NCBI GenBank assembly: GCA_025765615.1
Contig: JAIVFJ010000052.1
Coordinates: 248,001-312,000, forward strand
Direction: 5' to 3'
Source: Zopfochytrium polystomum
Lineage: Eukaryota > Chytridiomycota > Chytridiomycetes > Chytridiales > Chytridiaceae
Length of the DNA: 64,000 nt
The notes below the pieces were generated by a model. It was not told the origin of the DNA, searched no databases, and was given only the letters and a program-made list of their open reading frames with translations. A program made the translations under genes and the position numbers. This document shows positions 11,340-21,880 of the stretch, piece by piece (the stretch's first letter is position 1; the number at the start of each line of letters is the position of its first letter).

Positions 11340-12551
11340 TTACTCATCCTCCTCGAAGCGTCGAAAAACGAAAACCTTCCCCAACCCTCCTTTGGCATCA
11401 AACATTCGTACTTCATCTACCACCGGTTTTGGCAAATACACAGTTATGGTAAACTTGCGGTGCAATGCACAAACTCCATCTAAAATGATGTCCTTCAACT
11501 CATCATGACCTTCAACAAGCCAATCTTTATCCTCCCCATTGCGGGAGAAGGTAAGATCTAAAATAACGCGATTCAGCCGCCTCTAAGAAACCTGATGCCC
11601 AGTCAATGCGGTGACGAGGAGGACTGTTTCCCTTTTCCCCTCGAAAATTGCGTACAAATGGTGGGAGGGGAATGTCACAGAGCTCCCTCCCTTAGAGTGG
11701 GTGAGACTCTCGACAGAAAGCGAAAGCACGGGAGAGGGAAGAGGTCTTGAGAGCCGCAGTGGTTGAGCAGGAAGACGATTTCCCATCGACCAACTGTGGT
11801 GATTGGTGATATTGTGACCAGTAGCACGATCTCTGTAGTCTCTGGTGTCGTCTGCATAGTTGTCAATCTGATGGAAGGACTCTTCACGCCTTCGCTTGCT
11901 GTACGGCCATTGAGGAGAATTTTTGCGCGACATTTCGGAATCTGACTCGCTCTCTGAGGAAACAACTGGAGTTGAGGTGGGGTCAGCTGGAAGGTCATCA
12001 AAGTCAGTTTTGTGTGAACCAGCAGAGACGTCGTTGATGGTGGTTTCGGCTTCAGTCTGGGGGCCGCCGAGAGATTTGGTGACCGCTCGCCTGATCTCTC
12101 TCTTTCTTCGTTCAGTGTTGTTAACGCACTGCCAGGCTGCCAAATGGAATTAACGACTGTAAGTAACAGGTGGTGCAAGAAGGCGAGCTGAATGTCGCGC
12201 ACACTGACCTTTGACTTTTTCTCGAAGAAAACCAATTGCAACCTTTGAGTAGAACGCTGGGAAGGTGTCCTGGACGTACTTGACAGTTAGAATTGGCGGC
12301 AGAGCACCTCCACGTTCTGAACAGATTCTGTGCAGCTCAGCGGTGTGTGCGTCGGTCCACAAGGCGTTATAGTCTTTTTTTCTACACCTCCCTCCAATGG
12401 TGCTGGTGGGGGGGTTGCCGCTGGTGCTTGCAGGTGTGCTGTTGGGCAGCGGGTTTGCCGTTTCTCCCTTCATCTTCTTTTGTTTGTCTTTTTCATTTTT
12501 CATTCTTACCTTATCTATTTGAGGCATTCCCTTATGTAAAAAATTCTGCAA
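11340..12551 (-). CDS. Uncharacterised gene with a Myb/SANT-like segment, exons only partly resolved
   Basis: The minus strand holds three protein-like stretches in order. The first (12150-12551) is lysine-rich, then has YNALWTDAHTAELHRIC and DTFPAFYSKVAIGFLREKVK, a tryptophan-plus-helix pattern that resembles Myb/SANT-like DNA-binding domains. The second (about 11600-12145) is charged, with an acidic serine-rich stretch SSESESDSEMS. The third (11340-11576) ends FVFRRFEEDE and a stop at 11340-11342. Stretches two and three share a frame but are separated by a TAG at about 11579, so either an intron is missing from my model or the gene is damaged. An acceptor-like TTCTTAG lies at that point. 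The gene faces away from a transposase-like fragment at 12955, with a motif cluster between, so it might be the DNA-binding partner ORF of a DNA transposon. That is inference. Confidence 0.4.
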
Positions 12552-12615
12552 TGGTGCCGTTGCCTATCGCACCTCCTCGGTCCTCTTTCGCCAATCGCTC
12601 CAATTTTCCAGATGG

Positions 12616-12842
12616 CGCTCTAATCTCGAAGGAATTGTACAAAATCACCCCACATTCCACAATTTGTTGCTGAAACGGTGGCACGCTCTAGCTGATAAGC
12701 AGCTCCATAATAGGGAGTATAGTAATCTAGAGCGCGTGTGTGTCTTTTAGAGGGTGATTGGAGAATTAGAGCGTGATAACGAAATTTAGAGCGGCACACC
12801 TGTGTGTATTTTGTTTTGGAGGATGTTTCCTGTCTTAGAGCG
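12616..12842. promoter_or_regulatory. Cluster of six TAGAGCG motifs between divergent genes
   Basis: The 7-mer TAGAGCG or its complement CGCTCTA occurs exactly at 12616, 12684, 12728, 12767, 12787 and 12836, with a variant TAGAGGG at 12748. Six copies in 227 bp is far above chance (about 0.03 expected at even base composition). They sit between the 5' ends of two divergent reading frames, the place for an operator array or the subterminal binding sites of a transposon. Confidence 0.6.
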
Positions 12843-12954
12843 CGGACATTGCGAAGATGAGATGGAGTCCTATCAGTCTTATTGAAAGCACCAATCAGAT
12901 TTGCCCTCTCCTTCCCGCCCCTTCTCCACACATTTAGCGGGAAAAATTAATAAA

Positions 12955-13190
12955 ATGCAAAAAATGCCTGAGATTCGCATTGTTGACTGGCAAGCGTGCT
13001 TTCTTCATCACTTTTCCCGAGAAGATGGAACGGCTCGTCGCAGGGGACAAGTTGACGACGACTTTCGAGCTTTCTTTGGCATCAGTCCCGCCATGTGCCA
13101 TGACCTGTGGCGACGTATCAAGCTGGCAGGGCGCCACGACGCGACCGCACCTCAGCACTTGCTTGCTACGCGCTTGTGGATAGCCGTCTC
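12955..13190 (+). pseudogene. DDE_Tnp_4-like transposase N-terminal fragment
   Basis: The frame from the ATG at 12955 gives VDDDFRAFFGISPAMCHDLW and then APQHLLATRLW. This matches in order the N-terminal pattern of DDE_Tnp_4 (PIF/Harbinger and IS4EU-like) transposases, roughly 'F..fFG.sP..c..lW' followed by 'P.hLLw.L'. After about 13190 the similarity stops and the Sel1 gene's 3' end follows on the other strand, so the catalytic part is absent. It could be a domesticated N-terminal remnant or debris. I saw no inverted repeats or target duplication. Confidence 0.4.
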
Positions 13191-13305
13191 AATCAACACC
13201 AGTATTTCGACATCGTCAATCGGCAACTTCAGGTTTTTATTGAGTTCTTGTTTGAAGATGATTACTATGACGAGGATATCACCAAAAAATTCGCGTACCA
13301 ACATG

Positions 13306-15362
13306 CTACCACCACCGTGGACCTTTGTCCAAACCGTCCGAGTCCAACATTCGCACTGCCGTGGCATCCCCTTGCTCCGCCGCCTTTTCCAGCCACTTTC
13401 GCGCTTCGAACGGGTCCCTTCTGACACCTCTGCCCTCGAGGCACAGAACACCCAGGTTGCGCTGGCCGCACGCGAGCCCCCGCTTGGCCGCCTTCCGGAA
13501 CCACCGCGCCGCCTCGGCGTCGTCCTTTGCGACGCCTTCGCCGTTCAAGTACATGAGGCCGAGCATGTTTTCAGCGGACGCGCTCCCCTGATCCGCGGCT
13601 TTGCGGTACCACCACACCGCCTCGGTCAAGTCTTTTAAAACGCCCGGACCGCCGTTCCGGTACACTTCGGCCAGGTTCGGCTGGGCCGCCACCATTTCCC
13701 CTTGCTCCGCCGCGACGTGGAACAACCGCGCCACCTCTGCGAGATCCTTTGCGACGCCTTCGCCGCTAAAGTACAGCGTGCCGAGCTGGTTGTGGGATTG
13801 CACGTTCCCTTGCTCGGTGGATTTGCGGAACCAGCGCGCCGCCTCGGTCGAATCTTTTGCGACGCCGTTTCCTAGGTGAAGGAAGTTGCCGAGGTTGCAC
13901 TGACCCAATGCGTGCCCCTGTTCGGCGGCCTTGCGGTACCACAGCGCCGCCTCCGTCAAGTCCTTTGCGACGCCTTCGCCGTTCTTGTATAGCACACCGA
14001 GCTGGTTCATGGCGTTTGCGTCTCCTCCCTCGGCCGCCTTCCGGAACCATCGTATCGCCTCTGCAATATCCTTCCCGACGCCTTGGCCGCTGTGGTACAT
14101 CACGCCGAGGTGGTTCATGGCCGCCGCGCATCCTTGCTTTGAGGCTTTCCAGTACCAATGCGCTGCCTCGACGAAATCTTGCTCAACGCCTTGGCCGTTG
14201 TAGTGCCGATTGCCCATACCTGTTTGCGCAGGCGCGTATCCCCGCTCCGCCGCTTTGCGCTGCCAGCGCACAGCCTCAGCCTCCGCGCAGCCACCGTTCT
14301 CCACGAACGAGAACTCGCCAAAGGCGAACTGAGCGTGGGTGCTACCGGCCTCGGCGCGACGCCGCATCCACAACGCGCAGCTGCGCAGCGCGGCTCCGGC
14401 CGCGGCGGGGTCAGCCCTATCGCACGCGTCCACCTCCGACCGGACTTTGTCAGGCGTGCCCCCGCCGAGATCGACCGCGTCGGCGTCGGCGGCCGCGCAC
14501 GGAGGGAACCCTTCGCCGAGGGCCAGCATGACGGCGTAGTGGATTCTGGCAAAGTACATCGCCTCTTTGTTGTTCGCCGCCATCTCTATCCAGAAAGCGG
14601 CGCGCGGCAGGTCCGGCAGGGTGCCGACGCCGAACTGGTGGCGGAGGGCGAGCATGTACTGCGCGGCGGGGTCGCCGCTGGAGCCGCTCTTTGTGAGCTG
14701 CTTGATAATCCGGGCCGCGTCGACGTCGACGGGCTCGTCGCCGCCGCCGCCGCCGCTCGGCTGAGGCTGGTCGGCAGCGTCGCCAGCGCTCCGCGCAACG
14801 TCGTCTTGGTCCGTCCGAGGCAAATAGGGCGGGGACGAAGAGCTCGCGGCGTCAAAGTCCGGCAACTCGAACTCGGTGGCGGGGCCTCCTGCTCCTCCGG
14901 AGGAGTTGAGGGTCACCTGCTGCTGCTGCTCGATGGTTGTGGTACTCTCTGACGCCGAGGGACGGCGGTGGAGAAGAAGGGGTAGGAGGAGGGCGCACCT
15001 TCCAAGCCGTCGTCCGCCGTCTCACTGTAGGGAGGCGGAGGCGGCGGGGGCGGCGAGGACGGGAGGTTGTCGACGGCCGACTCGGAGTGGGGGTGCGAGT
15101 GGCGCCATTCACCCTGCCGGCGCCGAGGGGGAGGCTGTGGAGGCAGCTGCGGAGGCGGCGGCTGCGGCGGCGGCGACGGTGGCGGAGTCGTCTTGGCCGC
15201 GTCGCCCTCGCCGTCGGTTCCTTCGTTCGTGCGGCTGTCCAAAGGGCCGGAAGACGGAGATAACGTCATTGCAAAGTTCATGCCGAAATCTTCCCCAGCT
15301 ACCAGCCCAGCTATCAGGCAGCCTTGCTCGTTTGCACACTTATGCATTGGCGTATTTTCCAT
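13306..15362 (-). CDS. Sel1-like repeat protein, two exons
   Basis: The main exon (13306-14948) carries about eight Sel1-like repeats (residues about 345-655), each of the type 'A..LG..Y..G.GV.KD..EA..WYRKAAEQG'. Upstream lies a conserved block IIKQLTKSGSSGDPAAQYML and HYAVMLALGEGFPP, shared almost word for word with the TIR-Sel1 protein at 28395-30478. A 50-nt intron (14949-14998, GTGCGC..GTCAG, pyrimidine-rich) joins it in phase to a proline-rich exon (14999-15362) starting at the first ATG after an in-frame stop; the model gives 668 residues. No TIR domain is visible. Sel1 repeats are alpha-alpha solenoids that bind partner proteins, often in ER quality control or signalling; no partner is indicated here. 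The N-terminal exon is the least certain part. Confidence 0.75.
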
Positions 15363-15404
15363 CCAGATCAAATCCGCTTGCACAAGTTTTGCTAGTAAAG
15401 TTCA

Positions 15405-15735
15405 TGTGAGACGACACTGAGGTCTCAGTGATAAAGTCTCGCGATTTTATTCACAAAAACAAGAGTACCTGTCATAAAACTGCAAGGATTGGGACCCCAA
15501 CGCACCGTACCAGGGACTGCAGACCCACTGATCGCCACCTGCGCATCAGCCATACGTTCAAAGCCGCGCTCAATCCGTGGCCCAAGGAGCGCGACATGCT
15601 GGCCTCGGCCTTCTGGAAAGCTTTCACCACAGAGTCAAGGCAGCCAGGTGTGAGACTACACTGAGGTCTCAGTGACAAAGTCTAGGGATTTTATTTGCAA
15701 AAAAAAGCATACCTGTCATAAAACTGCAAGGATGG
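15405..15735 (-). repeat. Two tandem copies of a TGTGAGAC-type dispersed repeat
   Basis: Near-identical blocks of about 90 bp begin TGTGAGAC at 15405 and 15649, each running through 'aaagtct..gattttatt' to 'cctgtcataaaactgcaagga'. The 244-bp spacing and a third copy at 31562, plus an inverted copy ending at 20386, show a dispersed element. On the minus strand each block reads AATAAAAT then a terminus TCTCACA, as expected of an LTR end with a polyadenylation signal, so it may be LTR-derived. Confidence 0.5.
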
Positions 15736-16068
15736 GACCCTATTATTATTCCTGGTTCGTTAGTTTCCAAGGCGTTATCAAAGTGTATTTGCAGCTCGCC
15801 ATCTTTATTATTGGGACTGCTTTTACTACTTTTCTGGCAGGCTGTACCTCACACCTGCCTAATTTATTATTTATTTTCAGCACTTGTGCATACATACATA
15901 GGGTTGGGGGACTCGCGCATTCATGGACCACTTCAACAAGTCTGGCCTGTGGGTGCACCTTCCGCACCTTGCCGTGTCCAAAAAGGACACCACCCTGTCC
16001 TCTGTACGGAGACTGAAGTGTCCTTGAGAGTGAGTAAGGCGGCCGAGCACAGGAAATTATGCCGCATG

Positions 16069-16142
16069 TGCTCTGTACAGGGATCGAACCTGTGACTTTA
16101 GCGTTATTAGCACTACACTCTAACCAACTGAGTTAACAGAGC
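16069..16142 (-). tRNA. tRNA-Ile(AAT), no intron
   Basis: A 74-nt cloverleaf: acceptor GCTCTGT/ACAGAGC, anticodon loop CTAATAA with AAT, T arm ACAGG-TTCGATC-CCTGT, and discriminator A. It matches the gene at 46513-46607 except that it lacks that gene's 21-nt intron. Confidence 0.93.
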
Positions 16143-16464
16143 TTGAAATAACGAAGAAAATATTTTTATTTTTAAGTAAAATTTTCATTCCTATCGGTTT
16201 CCTCCAAGTTTCCTGCGTTTGGTGGTTCAGAGCATAAGCGGGCATTCATGTGAAACTCATTGAGATAAGACGTGTTGTATTTATAAATGAGGTGATGCTG
16301 GGAAATTGAAGAGGAAGGTTGATCTTGCAAATCGAAAACATTTTGAAGAGGGAGGGCTGGACATTCCATCGTCATCAAATGAAACGGGCAATGAGACCCA
16401 CTTGTGAGAAGCAACAAAAAGAAGCGAAAGAAAAGGAAGTAAGAAATGAGAAGACAGAAGTTAA

Positions 16465-16765
16465 GGGTACCCGACGCCGAACGGGACCAGCACGTGGCTG
16501 GCAGCGGCCAGGAGCCGCCGACGTCCTCGCCGCTGGGGCGTGGCCGGTCGTATTCCTCGGCGCGCGGGAAGAGGTCCGGGCGCTGTCTGCGCATAGAGAG
16601 CGACAGTGTGGTGATGATGTTGCCGGCGGGGGTGTGGTAGCCGAGGACGTGGAGGGGAGAGACGGCTGCCAGTCAAGGTGAGGGGGGCCGAAAGCGGAGG
16701 CCTTCGCGGATGCAGGCGTGGAGGTGGTAGAGAGTGTTTTTCCAGGCTAGAATCTGTGGTTGATG
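16465..16765 (-). pseudogene. Cytochrome P450 C-terminal fragment
   Basis: On the minus strand, in order: TLYHLHACIREGLRFRPP with the K-helix ExxR (EGLR), then LGYHTPAGNIITTLSLSMRR, then DLFPRAEEYDRPRP matching the 'PERF' region, and finally HVLVPFGVGYP, the start of the heme loop 'PFG.G.R.C.G'. The cysteine that ligates heme is missing because the sequence breaks off at about 16465. The blocks lie in different frames. The upstream side ends within 30 bp of a solo LTR at 16791. This is a truncated, frameshifted P450 relic. The P450 family and substrate cannot be assigned. Confidence 0.65.
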
Positions 16766-16790
16766 CAGCCAGATAGCTGGCACGCTGATG

Positions 16791-17204
16791 TGTAAACAGT
16801 CTACTCTGAGTGAGTGAGCGGAAGGAGTGAATGAAGTGGGGATGTGTGTTTATGGGTGGTCCTTCTCCCAACTTAGAGAGAAAGAGAAAAAAACCTCTGT
16901 TATGAATTATTGATACATGATGATGATATACACGCTGTAATAGTTGCTAGGCAAGCGTGACTGGCACAGGGTAAAAACCTCTCCTATATTATCTGCTTGA
17001 GCAGAGGAGGAGGAAAACTGTTGACACTGAGTTTCTGTTCCACTTAATACTCGGAGTATTTGTCATCAGCGCAAGCCAGCGCCAAGGTCTGCATTGGCAG
17101 TGGCTCGCTCTCCCATGGGCATCGTGAGAACGATAACTGACAGTCACAATAGGTTCAGATCCGTCTTGTGCCTCTTGATGCTAACCATTCTGTTCCGCCT
17201 AACA
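16791..17204 (-). mobile_element. Solo LTR family A, inverted copy
   Basis: It begins TGTAAACAG and ends CGCCTAACA, the reverse complement of the 415-bp LTR at 2285-2699, with close similarity throughout. The flanks (TGATG before, CAGTC after) do not match, so the target duplication is lost or the copy arose by recombination. Confidence 0.8.
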
Positions 17205-17219
17205 CAGTCCTTTATGACT

Positions 17220-18120
17220 ATCTCACTGCCAGGGGGGTGGAGGTTGACACACACACACACACACACTCTCTCTCTCTCTCTCTCTCTCTTCCGCTCTCTG
17301 TCTCTCTCTCTCTCTCACTCTCTCTGCAGCCCTTGGCTGGCGACTCGGACCATTGCATCTGAGGCCGTTGACAACTCAACGAAAGGACGAGACTCTTTAC
17401 AGTTACACATGCCCACACCCCCTCCCCAAACCCCACACACACACAAACAGACCCTCTCTATTTCTCCGCTCTCTTTCTCTATCTCTCTTGATCAATCAAG
17501 GGGGGTGGAGGGGGGCGGCGGGCCCCTCCCCCAGGGGGCTCAGGGGGCGGGAGCCCCCTGACTCAAAAAAACAACCCAGACTCTCTCTATATCTCTCTCA
17601 CTCTCTCTCTCTCTGTCCACTCTGTATACCTCTTTTCTAATTGCAATTGTGGAGAAGGGGGGGCGCTCTTTTTTTGGAATAACAAAACTGCTGTGTTCCA
17701 CTCAAGTGAACCAAAGTGGGCATCAGTGTCCCAAACACAGTGTGAATGTCACCACCAACCCATACAGAGAAGTGTGGGGTGGCTGAATCCCCCCCCCCCC
17801 CCCCCCCCCCACTATTTCTGCTAATGATTTTGCAAAATCAACTGGGCTGTTGTTTCTATCAATCAATGATTTGTCACTCTCTGAAAGGGGCAGCAAATTC
17901 AAAAAGGAAGGAAGTGAACAGGCTGTCTGTCTGAGTGGAAGTCAATGGGTTGTTGACCCATCTCTGGGAGTGGCAGTCAAAGGGCAGTCAGCAGGTCGTC
18001 TGTCCTCCTCCAATTAGAAAATCTCTCTAATTTTATGTCTTTGGTGCCCAATCAAAACTCAGCGGAAAAAATCCGAAAGGAAGTGAGTCAATGCTCTGTC
18101 TCTCTTTATTTGTCTGCCTA

Positions 18121-18217
<97 letters not shown>

Positions 18218-18960
18218 TCTCTCCTTCAGGCAGGGAAGCATTTTTGCCCTCTGTCCATCTGTCTCTTCCCTATCTCTCTATCTGTTTCTCTGTCTCTCTG
18301 TCTTATAGTCATGCATGTCTCTATCTCTTCGCTCCCTTTATCCCTCTATCTCTCTTGATCGATCAAGGGGGTGGAGGAGGTGGCAGCCCCTGACTCAAAA
18401 AAACAACCCAGCCTCTCTCTCTATCTCTCCCCCCCCCCCCCCCTCTCTCTCTCTCTCACTTCTCTCTCTGTGCACTCTGTAAACCCATTTTCTAATTGCA
18501 ATAGTGTTTTTTTTTCTTTGTGCCCAATTGAAATGCAGTGGGAAAATTCAAAAAGAAAGTCAACCAGCTGTCTGTCTATCTGAGTGGAAGGCAACAAGTT
18601 GTCTGACTACCTCCCATCTCTGTGTTGTGGCAGTCAACTGGCAGTCAACTGGCAGTCAACTGGTTGTCTGTCGTCATCTCTGTCTCTGACTCTAGCTATT
18701 GGCTGTTGGTGGACAAGCTATCAAATCGACTGCAACCTCTCTCTTTTGAGCAGGGGGGTTGAGGGGGGGTGCCAGCCGCCCCCTGCTGGGGGGCTCAGGG
18801 GTAGGCCTCACTCAAAAACAATTTTCCCTATTCCCTCTCAACATGGCCTGCCACTGCATTCATTGTGGACTGCCACACTCTTCATTTATCTTTTTTTAGC
18901 CTGCTACACTCTTCAGTATCTTCTTTTTTTCAACTTTTTTTTTTTTTTTTTTTTTTTTTG
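17220..18960. repeat. CT-rich satellite-like region with C and T runs
   Basis: It holds (CA)n at about 17249-17266, (CT)n at 17267-17330, 18125-18183 and 18190-18225, C runs at about 17791-17810 and 18431-18443, and a T run at about 18936-18960. A larger unit also recurs about every 400-900 bp: 'gatcaaggggg.ggagg', then 'ccccctgactcaaaaa', at about 17490, 18358 and 18748, and 'ggcagtcaa' phrases at about 17970 and 18630. Serine/leucine frames here are artefacts of (CT)n. Confidence 0.7.
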
Positions 18961-20330
18961 GGAAGAACTGCTTACAAGTCAACAGGCATCCCCTAGCTAC
19001 ACATTAAAAAATAAGTAAAAACCACCAATGAAAAGAGAAGGAAAACTCCTGTGATCCCACACCCGTTGTAGAGCTTTTTAGCTCTGCCATCATCTTGTTA
19101 GCTCTGTCCGTCTGGACCTAGCACTTCTCCCACAGTGGTGTTCGGTTCTAAGTCATTTCCAAAAGTGAGAGGTCATTAGCCAATCAGTGTAGGACTTTCA
19201 TTTTTGCTCAGCCTGTCAACCAGCACGTCTCAAACTCAGCGCCTTCTCTGAGACTATACTCACTCCTTTGACCCTGGGATCTGGGCCCTAGAGTGAGGGA
19301 AAGCAAATAATTGGCTAAAACTAACTTTATCCGGCTGTTGTCTAGGGGGTGTTTCAACCCTACTACTTGCCTAGTCCACGAAGTATCCCTACTGATCTGT
19401 CTAACAGGGGTCTCAAACACAAAGAATGAACATTCAGAGGGACAATCCTCTGAAGGATCGGTGCTCCGGCACTGATTACTCGTGTGGCTGTGGGCGGATG
19501 TGAGGGGAAACGGAAGGGCAATCCCCCTGAGGGCGCAACACAACCGCAGAATAAAGAGAGAGAAGAGGGAAACAGGGGTTTTATCTCAGGAACCTAATCT
19601 CAAATACAACAGGAGCGGTTAATAGTGACAGGACAGACAGGGCGCGACCTAGAGCCCCTCATCACAGACAGTGCTGCAGGAGCCCTCATTGTTGCCATCA
19701 TTGTTGCCAGCGATGGCGGGGAGAGAGAGAAGGGAGTCGACTATGTAGGGATCGGAAGGTTGCCAGCAGGAAACTCGCACGCAGAAACACCTGCAATCGT
19801 ACACGCACCCCGCCGGGCTGCATCAGCACGATCACTCGACCAACAGGCTTTATTGCATCGCACTTGTACTCACACATCTCACTCTCACAGCAATAGGACC
19901 GAGGCAGGCACTCGTAGATTGAACTCTCAGGTGTCGGGGGCTGCACCGAGCACAGCCACCAACACCCTCATGGGGACAGGAAGGTTGGGGACAACAATGC
20001 TGTCGTCGTTGCAGCGGGCGAGTGTCCGTGATCCTCACTCCAACACAGAGCCAGCAGTGTCACACAGTCGGTGGTGGGGCCCGCTGCATTCCCCACCCAC
20101 GGCCCCTTAAGAGGAGCCACTGAAGGGACCATGTACTCACCTGGGTGCGTTCCACCTCTCGCTACCCTCACTGTTGCGAGCCAGATGGATTTGAAGGGAC
20201 TCTGTATTGGTGCCAAAGACAGAAATCAGATTGAAGAAAAAAGGAAAAAGTGAAATTGCCCAAAAACAGAGAGATAATTGACAAGTCAACCCCTGATCCT
20301 TGTGGTTTTATGATAGGTGCGCTTGTTTTT
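18961..20330. other. No gene recognised
   Basis: A plus-strand frame of 161 codons (19625-20110) has ordinary composition but no motif I recognise and no supporting splice sites. Nothing else stands out. Confidence 0.35.
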
Positions 20331-20386
20331 GCCAATAAAATCCCTAGACTTTATCACTGAGACCTTGGGGTAGTCTCACACTTCCC
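20331..20386 (+). repeat. TGTGAGAC-type repeat, copy opposite to those at 15405 and 31562
   Basis: The sequence 'gccaataaaatccctagactttatcactgagacc..tagtctcaca' is the reverse complement of the block starting at 15649. Read this way it has AATAAAAT followed by a terminus TCTCACA, the arrangement of an LTR end. Confidence 0.5.
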
Positions 20387-20720
20387 AATTAAAGGGAGTG
20401 CCCTAAGCACTGAGGAACCTTGTGTCAGCAGTGAGAGCCAAGATGGACTCGTTTGGCTGCAACATCGCCAATAAAAATAATAAATATGGAAGCAGATGTA
20501 TGGAGCCAGTTGGAAGCTGTATGGAAATCCAATGAATAATAAGAGAGCGGGGATGCAACCTTTCCACAACAGGGGTTGAGACAGGTTGGTAATCCTCACA
20601 ATTTCTGGTTAAAAAGTGGGTATACATTTAAATTATTTGAGGTCACGGGCTTGACAGCCTGTTGTCCTCACACCGCAAACTCGGCATGAACTTTCAACAT
20701 CGCGTCGATGCCAACCCGCC

Positions 20721-21202
20721 ATGGCCCAGTGGTCCTCCTTTTGCCTCCTCGACGCCTCCATCCGGCCCACTCCGACCAACGCCGACCATCTTGTTAGATT
20801 TGTCACACTTCCATCTTAACTTCTACTCATACAACACAATCCGCAACTATCTTGCCTGTCGGAACCGTCCTGGCACCCCCTTCGTTGGCGCAGTTAAGAA
20901 GCACCCCATCACTTACACGCACACTCAGTGGTATTCGAAAATTGCAAATGCACAAATCCACCCTTCCACCTGAGGACCCACCATTCATCACCAACGACGA
21001 CCTTCTGACTTTCGCCGTCCAACTTGACGAGTCTCTTGATGATCGACTTCTCCTGATGGCCCTCGCATCTGTTGCATTCCATGGTTTGCATCGCCGGGCC
21101 GACTCTGCTCAGTACATACAAGATCGCAGCAGGTGGACCTCCGAAGCCTGGAGCCTATATATTTTGAGAACTAGCAAATTTCTGGGAGCTCCGGCAGTGT
21201 AG
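20721..21202 (+). pseudogene. Tyrosine recombinase relic (Crypton/DIRS-like integrase)
   Basis: From 20721 the pieces read QWSSFCLLDASIRPTPTNAD, then SYNTIRNYLACR in another frame, then PPEDPPFITNDDLLTFAVQL and LLLMALASVAFHGLHRRADS in a third. This order, a SAM-like core-binding domain with 'S..TI.nYL' followed by 'd.l......d......l.a.AFhGl.R..e', is typical of eukaryotic tyrosine recombinases of Crypton and DIRS-type elements. The first catalytic Arg lies in the 'GL.R' block; the H-x-x-R and Tyr boxes are not seen. At least two frameshifts make it dead. No element ends were identified. Confidence 0.5.
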
Positions 21203-21271
21203 TTCTGTATTTCCCTTTTCTCCCTTTCTCTTCTTCCTTCTCCTCTTCCCCGAAAGCCTTTGGGAAGACTT

Positions 21272-21304
<33 letters not shown>

Positions 21305-21628
21305 TTGGAAGAATGTTCAGGTGGCATCTTCATCCCGGGATCATTGTCCGTTGCCTACCACTACACCAACTCATCAACTCTCGCTCGCTTTCCAAGCCGC
21401 AACACACGCGCACACTCGTCGCCGCCAGTCGCACGCACCCGCTCAGCACACACACACACACACACAACAGAGTGAGACAGGAGTAGAAGAAGGCGAGACA
21501 GGGGGACAGAGCTAGAAAAGGAAGGGGGGAAAAAAAAGCAAAACAGAAAAAACGAATAGTGGATAACACGAAAAAGAGGGGCGGGTTATCGTACAGGGGC
21601 AAGGCAAGGAAGGACGGGTGGAAAGCAC

Positions 21629-21685
<57 letters not shown>

Positions 21686-21806
21686 CAAATGCACTGCTCG
21701 GGAGGCCGAGTGCGGGAGGAAAAAAAGTTGCGAGACGAGGGGGATGGGCGCCAAAGCAGGGGCGAACGAGGGCAACAAGAAACACGAAACGGCTGAATTG
21801 CCCACA

Positions 21807-21850
<44 letters not shown>

Positions 21851-21880
21851 GCACACGAAACAAAAGGAAACAAACACAGT
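21203..21880. repeat. Microsatellite-rich stretch
   Basis: An A run at 21272-21302, (CA)n at about 21447-21468, (GA)n at about 21635-21680 and (CA)n at about 21807-21846 follow in quick succession. Open frames through them are low-complexity and not credible as genes. Confidence 0.75.

Noticed and set aside
17094..17210. Recurring short peptide-like frame (SP.GIVRTITDSHNRF) at several places in the window
   Set aside because: It is the family A LTR read in one frame. The recurrence is explained by the repeat, not by a gene family.
18091..18393. Serine/leucine-rich open frames across the CT repeats
   Set aside because: They are read-throughs of (CT)n in a frame without stops and have no ordinary protein sequence.
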